Assembly (NCBI GenBank): GCA_019639255.1
Contig: JAHBSF010000048.1
Coordinates: 1-42,024, forward strand
Source of the DNA: Acidobacteriota bacterium
GTDB taxonomy: Bacteria; Acidobacteriota; Blastocatellia; RBC074
Length of the DNA stretch: 42,024 nt
Direction: 5' to 3'
The notes under the pieces: model-generated
What the model was told of the DNA's origin: nothing
Databases searched by the model: none
Seen by the model: the letters and a program-made list of their open reading frames with translations, nothing else
Shown here: piece by piece, positions 1 through 8,745 of the stretch
How positions within the stretch are numbered: position 1 is the first letter of the stretch
Layout: every line of letters starts with the position of its first letter
Program-made: the position numbers and the translations under genes

Positions 1-41
1 TTACCTTACACCGGATGCCTAATTTTCTAAACCGAGAATTG

Positions 42-134
42 CTGGGAACAAACGAAAATAGACGGAAACTACGGAAATATTCAAAACTTTTCCGTAATTT
101 TCGTTTCCTTTCGAATGTTGCGTTATCTCTCCTG
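42..134. repeat. Family H intergenic hairpin, copy 1
   Basis: Degenerate inverted repeat made of GGAACAAACG- and ACGGAAA-like words on the left and their complements on the right (TTTTCCGTAATTTTCG, then GTTGCGTTATCTCTCC). It lies just upstream of the likely start of the GAF-like gene. The reading frame of that gene stays open through it, giving an artificial-looking hydrophobic N-terminus. Confidence 0.7.
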
Positions 135-161
135 ATCATTCTCTCTTTTGCCGTACTTCTC

Positions 162-167
162 TATAAT
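162..167 (+). promoter_or_regulatory. Candidate -10 box for the GAF-like gene
   Basis: A perfect TATAAT lies 37 bases upstream of a GTG codon that has a good Shine-Dalgarno sequence. The -35 position (139-144, TTCTCT) is poor. If the box is real, transcription starts near 174, downstream of the repeat, so translation from the far upstream ATG would be impossible. Confidence 0.4.
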
Positions 168-203
168 GGGTGCGCCTCAGCCGGTGAAGCAGCGGAGGGA
201 AAA

Positions 204-1538
204 GTGTCGGAAGCTGAAAGACTGCAGTGGGAGACGCAACAGCGCGCGCGGATGGAGGAGATGTTTGCAAAACGGCTCGAACCGCTTGCATTCGAGATCG
301 GCGAGCAGTTTGCCGAAATGCGGCGCAGTTTTGACTCCGTGATCGAGCGCGAACGTGCGCGGCGCATAGACGAGCGTGCGATATTCAACGCCGCCGTCGC
401 CGAAATCGACCGCCAGCGCACACAGGCCGGAATACTTGCGGCGCTCGTAGATGCGGCTGCGCAGTTTGCTCCGCGCATAGTATTCTTCGCCGTTCGAGGA
501 GATCGCGCCAGGGGGTGGAAGGGGCGGGGCCTTATGGATGGCGCAATCGCCGGGCTTTCGCTTCCGATAAATTCAACCACGATTGTCGGGGATGCCGTCG
601 AAAAGCGGCAGTCGATCTTTATCGAATTGCAGGATGGAGTTGCCGGCTACGAAAATTATTCACCGGTGATCGATATGGAAGGCAGTACGCCTCCGGCGTG
701 CGCTCTGGCGATCCCGATCGTAATCCGCGGCAAGGCCGCCGCTGCGCTTTATGCAGACGCCGACACGCCCGAAGCGCTCGACCTGCAACCGCTCGAAGCA
801 CTCGCCCGCGTCGCGGGAATGACGATCGAGTTGCTGCCCTTGCGCCGCAGCACCGAACCCCTTACTACCGAGGCCGCCCCACCCCGCGTTTTCACCTCGC
901 GTCCGCGCGTGACCGAAGAACTCTCCGCGGAAGCCTCCGCGACCGAAACTTCCAAACCAGTGGATGAAATAACGGAAGAGGTTGCCGAAGCGGGCGAAGC
1001 AGTCGCCGAGACAAACGGCGACGCTGCAGAAACGGCCGACGAGGTTGACGCGGCGCCGGAGCGGTACGCAGCCGTGCCGGATACCGCGCCGCTGGGGCTG
1101 CCCGCGGTCGAAGATATTCCCCCGCCGCCTCCGCCGCCTCCCTTCAGAACCGAATATTCCGTTCCAACCGAAGCGAAGGTGGAACAGGCGATTTCAGAGC
1201 CGCAGTCGAACTCACCCGATCAGGCGCACGAAGAAGTGCACGAAGAGGTACAGGAAGATTCGCCCATTGATGAACGTCTGCTCGCGGATGCGCGCCGCTA
1301 TGCTCGATTCCTCGTCTCAGGGATCAAACTCTATCATCCGGCGAAAGTAGCCGAGGGGTTGCGCAGGTCGGATCTGTTCGAGCGGTTGCGAGAGGAAATC
1401 GAACGCAATCGCGAGCTTTATGACCGGCACGTCCCCGAGCGCATCAACGCCCGATTTGATTACTTCTACGACGAACTCGTACGAACCCTCGCCGAGGGAG
1501 ACGCGTCGAAACTCGGCCGCAATCACCCTTACCCGTAA
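204..1538 (+). CDS. GAF-like domain protein with a Pro-rich linker and helical C-terminal domain
   Basis: Unrecognised protein of 444 aa from this start. The N-terminal third is a charged helix or coiled coil (ERLQWETQQRARMEEMF onward). The middle, about residues 75-215, reads like a GAF fold: ILAALVDAAAQFAPRIVFF, a central LQDGVAGYENYSPV stretch, then AIPIVIRGKAAAALYAD. An acidic, proline-rich linker containing eight consecutive prolines follows. The last 90 residues form a compact helical domain beginning DERLLADARRYARFLVSGIK. GTG at 204 was chosen because GGAGG lies five bases upstream and a TATAAT lies at 162. The frame is open back to an ATG at 15, but that extension is encoded by repeat sequence and has no visible ribosome-binding site. 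With the long start the protein would carry a membrane anchor (VALSLLIILSFAVLLY). A cytoplasmic sensory or scaffold role is only a guess. Confidence 0.7.
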   Translation: MSEAERLQWETQQRARMEEMFAKRLEPLAFEIGEQFAEMRRSFDSVIERERARRIDERAIFNAAVAEIDRQRTQAGILAALVDAAAQFAPRIVFFAVRGDRARGWKGRGLMDGAIAGLSLPINSTTIVGDAVEKRQSIFIELQDGVAGYENYSPVIDMEGSTPPACALAIPIVIRGKAAAALYADADTPEALDLQPLEALARVAGMTIELLPLRRSTEPLTTEAAPPRVFTSRPRVTEELSAEASATETSKPVDEITEEVAEAGEAVAETNGDAAETADEVDAAPERYAAVPDTAPLGLPAVEDIPPPPPPPPFRTEYSVPTEAKVEQAISEPQSNSPDQAHEEVHEEVQEDSPIDERLLADARRYARFLVSGIKLYHPAKVAEGLRRSDLFERLREEIERNRELYDRHVPERINARFDYFYDELVRTLAEGDASKLGRNHPYP

Positions 1539-1575
1539 AGGAAACCGAACCCGGAACGCGCACAGGCAGCAATTC

Positions 1576-1700
1576 CCGGTTTAAGGAGAAAGAGAGATAA
1601 CGGAACAAACGAAATGATACGAAAATTACGGAAAAGTTGAATATTTCCGTTTGTTCCGTCTAATTTCGTTTGTTCCGTTATCTCTCTTTCTCCTTAAACC
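1576..1700. repeat. Family H intergenic hairpin, copy 2 (best preserved)
   Basis: Near-perfect inverted repeat: the left arm 1576-1615 and right arm 1663-1700 are complementary over about 38 bases apart from a 2-base length difference. An inner stem, ACGGAAA with TTTCCGT, lies between them. It separates the GAF-like gene from the lytic transglycosylase gene. The rest of the 300-base gap holds no visible gene. Confidence 0.9.
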
Positions 1701-1840
1701 GGGGTTGCAAAAAAATCCGGGATAATACTGTGCAATCCCCGCTGTTTGTGGCAAGATAGTAATCGCCCGTTGGATCGCTTGCGAATTGCCTGCCCCCCCT
1801 TGCATACGGCTTAAACCTGCCCGATCGAGGAGTTGGCGAA

Positions 1841-3994
1841 ATGTATTCAGTGCCCCGTACCGTTGCCGTCGCGCGACGCCGTTTTCTTTCAATACTGTTC
1901 CTGTTGACTCTGGCCGGTTCCGCCGGCGACGGCGCGTTTTCGCAAACGCGCACCGCGACGCCGCAGGACGCGGCGCTGGCACGGCTTCAGCGCGGATATC
2001 AGCGCCTTCAGGCCAAAGATTACGAAACGGCCGCATCGGCGCTGAATGATCCGCAGATTGCTCGCGCAACCGTACTCGGCGATTACGCGGTTTATTACCG
2101 GGCGCAGGCGCTTGCGGGCCTCAAGCGCAGCGAAGAAGCCGAGCGCGAATACCTGCGCATCGCAACCTCATACCCGGATTCTCTGCTCGTGCGTCAGGCT
2201 CGTCTCGATGCCGCAGCTTCGGCGCTCGCACGCGGCGCTTATCAATCTGCAATCGACGCGGTGCGTCCTCTTGCAACCGAAGATGACGGCGCTGCTCTCA
2301 AACTCACTGCCGACGCTTTTGAAAAACTCGGCCGCAGCAGTGAATCGGTCGCCGCGCTGCGACGGATATATTTCTACGCGCCGCAATCGTCCGAAGCCTC
2401 CGAAGCCGCAAAGCGTCTGACAACGCCCGCATCGGGCATTGCGCCCGCTTCGGCCGAAGAAGCGCGCGCGCGCGCCGACCGGCTCTACAACGCCGGGCAG
2501 CATGCACTCGCAGCGCAGGCCTACGACGTGCTTACCCGGCAGTTCCCCGCTTCGGCCGGTGATGAAGTCTGGCTGCGGTCGGGCATAAGCAGCCTGCGGA
2601 TGAACGCGCCGCAATCGGCGCTGACGGCGTTCGGGCGCGTGAATGCAAAAACGCCTGCCGAACGCAGCGAGGCGCTTTATTACACCGGAATGGCGCAGGT
2701 AGCCTTGCGGCGCACCGAAGCGGCGCTCGGAACATTTGCAGAAATGCGGAGTGCAAACGGGCGCGATTCGCGCGCGGGCGATCTGCTTTATGAAATCGGG
2801 CGTGCAGCCGAGCGCGCGGGACAGACGGCGCAGGCCGCATCGCTATACGAACAACTCGTCAAGCAGTTCCCTCGCGGGGATTATGCGGACGAGGCGCATT
2901 TCTGGCTTGCGTGGCGCGCGCATCAGGCCAAGAACTACAGGCGCGCAGCCGACCTGCTGCTCGAACATCTGGCCGATCACGGCGAGGTGACGGACAACCG
3001 GGGCAAGGCCGCGTTCTGGGCTGCGGTGGACGCCGAACGTGCGGGCGAACGCAGCCGCGCGCTTACTCTTTACAGAGGCCTGCTGCGCCGCTACAGCGCG
3101 GGCTGGTACGGCGTGAACGCCGAGCGTCGCATCGCGCAGCTTGAACGCGCCGGGGTAAAGGCCGAAGAAGCGACGGCCGGATCGGTGCTTGCGCGCGCCG
3201 TGGCGTCGTTGCAGGGTATAACCGTGACGCGGGAGACGGCCGGATCAGCCGAACTTGTGCGTGTAGGCAAGGCAGAGCAGTTGATGCAGATTGCGCTGTA
3301 CGATACGGCGATGAATGAACTGCGCGCCGCGCGCGAGACCGCCTCGACATCGCCCGTAGTCCATCTGCGCATGGCGCAGATCTTCCGCGCGCAGAACGAA
3401 AATGCGGCCGCGATCAATACGCTGCGCCGCGCATACCCCGATTACGGTCAATCGCTGCCCGAAGAAATGACGCGCGAAGTGTGGGAAGTCTTCTATCCTC
3501 TGGGCTGGTGGACCACGATCCAGCAGGAAGCCAAACGCCACAACATCGACCCATATCTGATCGCGGGCCTGATCAGGCAGGAGACGATCTTCAATCCGCA
3601 GGCGCGCAGCCGCGCCAATGCACTCGGACTGATGCAACTGCTTCCGTCTACGGGGCGGCTCGTAGCCCGAAAATACAGCCTCGGCGGACGGCAACTCAGC
3701 ACGGCGGATTTTTACAATCCGGTGCTGAACATACAGCTCGGAACCGCGTATCTGGCCGATATGATCAGAAACTTCGGCCGCTTTGAATATGCGGCGGCGG
3801 CCTACAACGGCGGACCGGGGCGCGTATCGCGCTGGCTGAGAGAGTTGCCGACATCTGAAATCGAAGAGTGGGTAGACAGCATCCCGATTACTGAAACGCG
3901 GCTTTATGTACAGGGCGTATGGCGCAATGCCCGTCATTATCAGCGCCTGTACGACGAGCAGGGCCGCTTCCGCAGCAATGTGCCGGCGAAGTGA
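1841..3994 (+). CDS. Soluble lytic murein transglycosylase (Slt family) with TPR region
   Basis: Exported peptidoglycan-cleaving enzyme of 717 aa. A signal peptide (about residues 1-35: basic MYSVPRTVAVARRR, hydrophobic FLSILFLLTLAGSAG) leads into a long superhelical TPR region (about 45-520), as in Slt70. The C-terminal SLT domain (about 555-700) shows the family motifs: RQET with presumed catalytic Glu581, ALGLMQLLPSTG, and AAAYNGGPGRVSRW. Length and domain order fit Slt70-like enzymes, which cut the MurNAc-GlcNAc bond and leave 1,6-anhydro ends in the periplasm. Start ATG 1841 has AGGAG eight bases upstream. The stop overlaps a GTG of the next gene (GTGA), which suggests translational coupling. 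Family assignment is secure; the cellular role (turnover or repair) is inferred. Confidence 0.93.
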   Translation: MYSVPRTVAVARRRFLSILFLLTLAGSAGDGAFSQTRTATPQDAALARLQRGYQRLQAKDYETAASALNDPQIARATVLGDYAVYYRAQALAGLKRSEEAEREYLRIATSYPDSLLVRQARLDAAASALARGAYQSAIDAVRPLATEDDGAALKLTADAFEKLGRSSESVAALRRIYFYAPQSSEASEAAKRLTTPASGIAPASAEEARARADRLYNAGQHALAAQAYDVLTRQFPASAGDEVWLRSGISSLRMNAPQSALTAFGRVNAKTPAERSEALYYTGMAQVALRRTEAALGTFAEMRSANGRDSRAGDLLYEIGRAAERAGQTAQAASLYEQLVKQFPRGDYADEAHFWLAWRAHQAKNYRRAADLLLEHLADHGEVTDNRGKAAFWAAVDAERAGERSRALTLYRGLLRRYSAGWYGVNAERRIAQLERAGVKAEEATAGSVLARAVASLQGITVTRETAGSAELVRVGKAEQLMQIALYDTAMNELRAARETASTSPVVHLRMAQIFRAQNENAAAINTLRRAYPDYGQSLPEEMTREVWEVFYPLGWWTTIQQEAKRHNIDPYLIAGLIRQETIFNPQARSRANALGLMQLLPSTGRLVARKYSLGGRQLSTADFYNPVLNIQLGTAYLADMIRNFGRFEYAAAAYNGGPGRVSRWLRELPTSEIEEWVDSIPITETRLYVQGVWRNARHYQRLYDEQGRFRSNVPAK

Positions 3995-4944
3995 GGAAGA
4001 GGAGAAACAACGGAACAATCGGAATAAACGGAATTGGCGGAAAGGGTATACCAGTTCCGTTTATTCCGTTTATTTTCGTTTGTTCCGTTATCTCTTTTCT
4101 TACAGTCTCGGCGCAGCGGCCGCGCGTGGTTACCGATGAAAAGCCCGCACTGATTGTCAAAGCCCCCGCCGGTTCAATCATCTGGATCGACCGATTACGT
4201 TACGGCGCGACAAACTCCGAAAGCACGCTTGCCGTGCGTACATTGCCCGCCGGAGCGCATACGCTGCGCGCAAGGTTAAAGGGCAAGCGCGAGGTCACGC
4301 TCAACTTCACATCCACAAATGCCCCGCACGAGGTCGTCGTCAGATTTACTACCGCGGCATCGCCTGCCGAACTGCGATTTCAAACAGCCGAGGAATTGCG
4401 CGAAACGGGCAAACATCGCGAAGCGATCGCCGAGTATCGGCGGGCGATTACGCTCAACAAACGCGGGTATGCAGCGGCGCGCATAGGGCTTGCACGCAGC
4501 CTTATGGCCACGGAGGAGTACGAAGACGCGGTGCAGCAGGCGCGCCGGGCCGTAACCGAAAGCGGTGGGCGCAATGCGGAAGCGTATACGGTGCTTGGAA
4601 ATACGCGCCGCACGCAGGGTCTGTACGATCAGGCGATAGTGAACTACCAGACCGCTCTCGAACAGGCGCGCAATTCATCGCCCGAAGCGCACACGGGACT
4701 CGCGCTTACCTACCAGGATCGGAACCGGCCTGAAGACGCAATCCGGCATCTGCAAACGGCTGCCGCGCAGAGCCGCGATACGGAGCCGATAATTTATTTT
4801 CTGCTCGGAAGCGCGCTCGAGCGCGAACTGCGCAACCGCGAAGCGCTCGAAGCCTACGAGAAGTTTCTGACGTTGAGCCCCGAGAGCCGCCAGGCGTCGG
4901 CCGTGCGTTCGATCATCAGGCAGCTTCAGCGCGATGTGAGGTAA
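3991..4944 (+). CDS. Secreted PEGA-like/TPR protein with repeat-encoded signal peptide
   Basis: Protein of 317 aa. Residues 1-41 look like a signal peptide: basic MRKRR, hydrophobic VPFIPFIFVCSVISFLTV, then VSA before Gln42. This whole segment is encoded by a family H repeat. A short beta-rich domain of PEGA type follows (about 50-125: PAGSIIWIDRLRYG, LPAGAHTLRARLKG), then at least five TPR motifs (about 130-310). GTG 3991 was chosen because it overlaps the upstream stop (GTGA) and gives the export signal; there is no clear Shine-Dalgarno. The only later in-frame candidate is GTG 4126, which has neither signal peptide nor ribosome site. The frame is also open upstream to 3919 inside the transglycosylase gene, which is implausible. 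Co-transcription suggests a cell-envelope role, but no specific function can be named. Confidence 0.75.
   Translation: MRKRRNNGTIGINGIGGKGIPVPFIPFIFVCSVISFLTVSAQRPRVVTDEKPALIVKAPAGSIIWIDRLRYGATNSESTLAVRTLPAGAHTLRARLKGKREVTLNFTSTNAPHEVVVRFTTAASPAELRFQTAEELRETGKHREAIAEYRRAITLNKRGYAAARIGLARSLMATEEYEDAVQQARRAVTESGGRNAEAYTVLGNTRRTQGLYDQAIVNYQTALEQARNSSPEAHTGLALTYQDRNRPEDAIRHLQTAAAQSRDTEPIIYFLLGSALERELRNREALEAYEKFLTLSPESRQASAVRSIIRQLQRDVR
3997..4101. repeat. Family H intergenic hairpin, copy 3, overlapping a coding start
   Basis: Left arm words (GGAGAAACAACGGAACAATC, GGAATAAACGGAAT) are answered on the right by ATTCCGTTTATT and TTCGTTTGTTCCGTTATCTC. The GGAATAAACGG variant here is matched by CCGTTTATTCC in its own partner arm. 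In frame it encodes the signal peptide of the PEGA/TPR protein. Confidence 0.8.
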
Positions 4945-5164
4945 GAGCGTGTTTTGAAAGCCCCGAAGGGGCGAAAGATCTGTAGCCTGGTGCGCGAGCG
5001 CCAGGTCAAATCGAGAAACGCGTCGGAGCCCTGAAAGGGCGAAAGACCTATACAACGGGGATCTTCCGCCCTTTCAGGGCTGAAATTGATGTTGGCGTCA
5101 TACCTAGGGCTTACGCCCTGGGCTACAGATCTTTCGCCCCTTCGGGGCTTTCAAAACACGCTCT
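4944..5164. repeat. Family A palindromic element, copy 1
   Basis: Perfect 44-bp inverted repeat (4944-4987 and 5121-5164) enclosing a structured core. Core words include CTGTAGCCTGGTGCG, GAGCGCCAGGTCA, GAGCCCTGAAAGGGCGAAAG and GGGCTTACGCCCTGGGCTAC, several of them small hairpins. It lies between convergent genes and shares its core with 26957-27219. Short open frames across it look non-coding. Confidence 0.85.
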
Positions 5165-5167
5165 AAG

Positions 5168-5259
5168 AGAGAACCCGACGCAAACGAAAAAAACGGAACA
5201 AACTGAAAAGGTTATTCTCTTCAGTTTGTTCCGTTTTTTTCGTTTGCGTCGGGTTCTCT
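5168..5259. repeat. Family H intergenic hairpin, copy 4 (perfect 39-bp arms)
   Basis: Arms 5168-5206 and 5221-5259 are exact complements with a 14-base loop. The arms contain GACGCAAACG, ACGGAACAAACTGA and their complements. It directly follows the family A element and sits at the 3' end of the TonB-dependent receptor gene. It may act as a two-way transcription stop between the convergent genes, although there is no U-tract. Confidence 0.9.
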
Positions 5260-5262
5260 TCT

Positions 5263-8200
5263 TTAGAAGGTGAACCGGCCGCCCACCTGCAATGCTCGCG
5301 GACCGCCCGAGCCGAAGACCTGACCTGCGCGGTTGGTCGGTTGGCCGAAGGTTCCGGTATTGACGAGGTTGAAGCTGTAACCGCCGAGGTTGGCGATGTT
5401 GAAGACGTTGAACATTTCACCGAAGATCGCAAAGGTGTAGCGATCCTTGAAGGTGAATTTCTTCGTCACGCGAACATCCTGCGAACTGAAGCTGTCGCCG
5501 AACTCATAGTTCGCCGGAAGCGTCAGTTGCGGGATAAGCTGGCCGCGCGCATCGCGCGAACCGGCCGGGAAGCGCTGGTTCCACGACGCTACTGCCTGTG
5601 CAAGATCTTCCTTGCCGCAGCCGCGGTTGAAGCAGTTGAAGCTCACGCCCGGAATCGGCGTCGTCGTGATGCCGTCGCCGTCCAGGTCGACGCCCGAAAC
5701 GCTCGGCATCAACGGTCCGCGCGAAGACATTGCCGAAATGAACCCTACCTGGAATCCCCACGGCAGGTCCACCAGTCCCGACAGGTTCAGGATGTGGCGA
5801 GCGCCGGTAGGCCCGTAATTGGCGAAGTAATCGTCCAGGTTCGAGATTCCGTTGACGCCGTGCCGCGCCGTCAGCGCGTAGGAGGCGGTAAACAGATACC
5901 GATTCGAGAAGCGCTTGTCGAGCTTGATCAGCAGCCCGTTGTAAACGTCGCGGCCGGCCGGAGTCCAGAAGGTAATGGCGCCGACCGAACACTGAGCATT
6001 GGGATCGAGGCGCTGTGCGTTATTGGCGCACCGCGGAATGACCGGCGACTGCACGCCGTTGATGAAGCGGTTGAACCGGTTGTAATCAAGCGCGCCGAGC
6101 AGCGTGTTGACGAACACGCGCCGCACGTAGTCGGCCGTGATCACCATATCGTGGCCCAGATCGCGCTGGAAGCCGATGTTCATCTGGTAGCTGCGCTGCA
6201 CGGGATACTCGGACGGATAGAGATCCGAGGCCGATTTGTTGATTTGAATGTTGCGCACGGCCAGGTTGTTGGTCGGCGCCTGCGATGCAATGATACCGCC
6301 GATCTGCTGGCGGTAAATCTCCATAAACTGGCCTACCGTGAGGTTGGTCAGCGCGCCGCTTGCTGGAAGCGCGGCGCCTACGGGCAGCGGAGCAGGCCCC
6401 TGCGCCGTGATCACGAAAACGTTCGGGAAGATGTTGGTGAACCCGGTGTGCGGGAACTGAATGCGCCCGTTGCCCACCGGACCTATTGCAGCGCGCTCCT
6501 GCAGACGGCGCCACAGCAGTTCGGTGTCCCAGTAAATTCCCGCGCCCGCGCGGATCACGGTCTTGTTGCTCTTGTCCGGCGTCCAGGCGATGCCGAGCGA
6601 CGGCGAGAAGTTGTTGTAGTTGTTCTTGGTCGCGTTGGTATTGCCGCCGAGCAGCGGCGCCAGATACTGCGGCTTGTCGAGGTCGCGGTTAACCAGCGTG
6701 CTCTCGAAGTTCCACGCCAGACCGTAGTTGAGCGTGAAGTTGGGTTTGACCTTCCACGTATCCTGGCCGAAGAAGCGCATGCGATTGTTTCTCTTCGCCT
6801 TGTCGATATTGAACGGCGGGGGCTGCCCCGGATCTCCCACGCCCACGACGCCGCCCGCAAACGGCAGGTTGAGCAGATCCTGTCCCGTGCGAATCACAGT
6901 CGGCAGGTTGGGAAAAAGCACCGGCAGGAACGGTCCCAGACCCAGGGTATTGATGAACTCGGGTGAAAACGCCACTGTACAGGCCGGATCGCAGAAGCCC
7001 CAGAAGCCCACGCCCGGCGCGTATTCGAGTTCCGTGCCGAAACGAACGCGGTGAGAACCCTTCTGCCACGTCATGTTGTCGATGAAGGTGAACCGGCGAA
7101 GGTCGCGCCCCTGAGTGGCGTTCGACGTGTTGCCCACGGTGACGTTCGTACCGTTGATGTTGAGCTGCGGGAAACCGAGACCTATGCAGTCGCCGCACGT
7201 GCTCTGATCGGCGAACAGGTTGCGGTTCTGCCAGTAGGTGAAGTTGAAGCGGAAGTCGTTAACCAGCGTCCCGGCATTGTTCAGAATCGAGGTAACGCCG
7301 AGCACGCCCTGATCGGAGAAGTTTTTGTTCTGCACCCAGTTCGACGGCAGCGCTGCGCCGCCCGAGGGACCGAAGCCCTTGTTCTGGTCGTGCGAATAGC
7401 GCAGGAACGCCGAGTGTTTGTCGGTAACCTTCCAGTCGATGCGCGTGCTGAACAGATGCCCCGAGTAGGGATTGGCGAAGTTTCCGGTCAATCCCGCGGC
7501 CGACGGCAGATTCGGCTGGTAGGTCACCACCGACGCCTGGTTGGTGTATTCGTAGTTGGCGAAGAAAAACAGCCGGTCCTTGATTACGGGGCCGCTGACC
7601 CATACGCCCGGATTTCGGCGCGCAAAGAAAGGTTCCGGGTTGAGCGGGTTGCGCTGCAGCGCCGGATAGGCCGCCATATTGTAATCGCGGAAGAAGAAAT
7701 ATCCCGACCCGTGGAATTCGTTGCCGCCCGTGCGCGTTACGATATTGACCGCGCCGACGCTGGTAATGCCGGTCGAGAGATCGAAGTTGGTCGATGAAAG
7801 CTGGAACTCCTGGACGACTTCCTGCGAGAAGTTCATTCCGGTGTTGCCCTCGATCGAGTTGCGCACGTTTCCGCCGTCGACGGTAATCGCGGTTTTGTTC
7901 GAGTCGCCGCCGAGAACCGATACGGAAAACAGCGAATTGTACTGCGAGGTAGTGCCGGGGCTTACGGTTACTCCGGGTTCGAGGAAGGCAAGCTGCAGGA
8001 AGCTGCGGCCGTTGAGCGGCAGTTCCTGGATCTTCTGGCGCGTAATGACGCCGTCGATCGAGTGCGCTTCGAGGTTGAGCTGCGCCTGCGCCGCCTGAAC
8101 CGTGACGATTTCCGTAGTCTGTCCGACTTCGAGACGCGCATCTATGGTCAGAATCGAGCCGGTCTCCACGATCGCTTCGCGCTGAAGCGTGCGAAAGCCG

Positions 8201-8466
8201 TTGGCCCTGATGGTTACTTCGTACCCACCTGCGGGAAGCAATGCGGCGGAGTATATGCCGTCGTTGCCCGCGGTGAGCCGGCGCTCGGCGCCCGTAGCTT
8301 TGTTGCGGATTGTGATCGTCGCAGTCGGGATAACGGCGCCGGATTCATCGGTAACGATTCCGGTAATTGTCCCAACCGGCACCTGCGCCCACGCCGCGAC
8401 GCCCAATAAGGCTACAAGCGCGACGCAGGGCAGAATTTTGAACGAGCGGTGAAACATAACTCGCAC
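5263..8466 (-). CDS. Oar-like TonB-dependent outer-membrane receptor
   Basis: Outer-membrane protein of 1067 aa. The signal peptide (FKILPCVALVALLGVAAWA before Gln) precedes a carboxypeptidase-regulatory-like beta-sandwich (about residues 29-120: GTITGIVTDESGAVIPTATI to YEVTIRANGFRTLQ). A plug domain follows (about 135-240, with IQELPLNGRSFLQLAFLEPG and RTGGNEFHGSGYFFFRD), then a beta-barrel ending in the typical C-terminal GGRFTF. This layout is that of the very large Oar-like receptors expanded in Acidobacteriota. The substrate is unknown; polysaccharide, peptide or adhesion roles have been proposed for the family. GTG 8466 was chosen because AAGGAGGA lies seven bases upstream. An ATG at 8502 precedes that ribosome site, and ATG 8457 is too far from it. 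The gene stands alone, convergent with the PEGA/TPR gene. Confidence 0.92.
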   Translation of the reverse strand: MRVMFHRSFKILPCVALVALLGVAAWAQVPVGTITGIVTDESGAVIPTATITIRNKATGAERRLTAGNDGIYSAALLPAGGYEVTIRANGFRTLQREAIVETGSILTIDARLEVGQTTEIVTVQAAQAQLNLEAHSIDGVITRQKIQELPLNGRSFLQLAFLEPGVTVSPGTTSQYNSLFSVSVLGGDSNKTAITVDGGNVRNSIEGNTGMNFSQEVVQEFQLSSTNFDLSTGITSVGAVNIVTRTGGNEFHGSGYFFFRDYNMAAYPALQRNPLNPEPFFARRNPGVWVSGPVIKDRLFFFANYEYTNQASVVTYQPNLPSAAGLTGNFANPYSGHLFSTRIDWKVTDKHSAFLRYSHDQNKGFGPSGGAALPSNWVQNKNFSDQGVLGVTSILNNAGTLVNDFRFNFTYWQNRNLFADQSTCGDCIGLGFPQLNINGTNVTVGNTSNATQGRDLRRFTFIDNMTWQKGSHRVRFGTELEYAPGVGFWGFCDPACTVAFSPEFINTLGLGPFLPVLFPNLPTVIRTGQDLLNLPFAGGVVGVGDPGQPPPFNIDKAKRNNRMRFFGQDTWKVKPNFTLNYGLAWNFESTLVNRDLDKPQYLAPLLGGNTNATKNNYNNFSPSLGIAWTPDKSNKTVIRAGAGIYWDTELLWRRLQERAAIGPVGNGRIQFPHTGFTNIFPNVFVITAQGPAPLPVGAALPASGALTNLTVGQFMEIYRQQIGGIIASQAPTNNLAVRNIQINKSASDLYPSEYPVQRSYQMNIGFQRDLGHDMVITADYVRRVFVNTLLGALDYNRFNRFINGVQSPVIPRCANNAQRLDPNAQCSVGAITFWTPAGRDVYNGLLIKLDKRFSNRYLFTASYALTARHGVNGISNLDDYFANYGPTGARHILNLSGLVDLPWGFQVGFISAMSSRGPLMPSVSGVDLDGDGITTTPIPGVSFNCFNRGCGKEDLAQAVASWNQRFPAGSRDARGQLIPQLTLPANYEFGDSFSSQDVRVTKKFTFKDRYTFAIFGEMFNVFNIANLGGYSFNLVNTGTFGQPTNRAGQVFGSGGPRALQVGGRFTF

Positions 8467-8582
8467 GTAGATTCCTCCTTGCAAGGGTCTGTTGATGGTC
8501 ATGAAAGCTGTATAAGAAAAGGCAGGCCACAGTCCTGCTTCTCACATCCACCAGCTCCAGCTCTACTTTCGATGTTTGGGGA

Positions 8583-8650
8583 CGACAGGCGGAGAGTACA
8601 TTATGAAGACACCCCAGCCAGCAAAGTTTGTTTATTGTCTTCGCCTGTCG
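8583..8650. repeat. Short inverted repeat upstream of the receptor gene
   Basis: CGACAGGCGGAGA (8583-8595) is matched by TCTTCGCCTGTCG (8638-8650), with one mismatch and about 42 bases between. It lies in the 279-base gap upstream of the receptor gene, which holds no visible gene. A regulatory stem is possible but unproven. Confidence 0.35.
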
Positions 8651-8745
8651 CGTCGGTGATCAGAATTGTAGAGTCCCCGGGGCGCTTTGCCAAGTCGGAA
8701 AAGCGCTGTTTGAAAAAATAACCGAACGGTCGGCCGGTGCGCGGT

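Noticed and set aside
4675-5055. Minus-strand frame across the family A element (contains ALAHQATDLSPLRGF)
   Set aside because: This is the translation of palindromic repeat sequence and overlaps the end of the TPR gene; no ribosome site.
5168-5259. Family H hairpins as intrinsic terminators
   Set aside because: The stems are long, but most copies lack a trailing T-run and many lie between co-directional genes of one apparent operon, so a general terminator role is not supported.
5341-6966. Open frame of 541 codons antisense to the TonB-dependent receptor
   Set aside because: The Arg/Val-rich shadow of the receptor gene; the receptor frame has a signal peptide, plug and C-terminal Phe.
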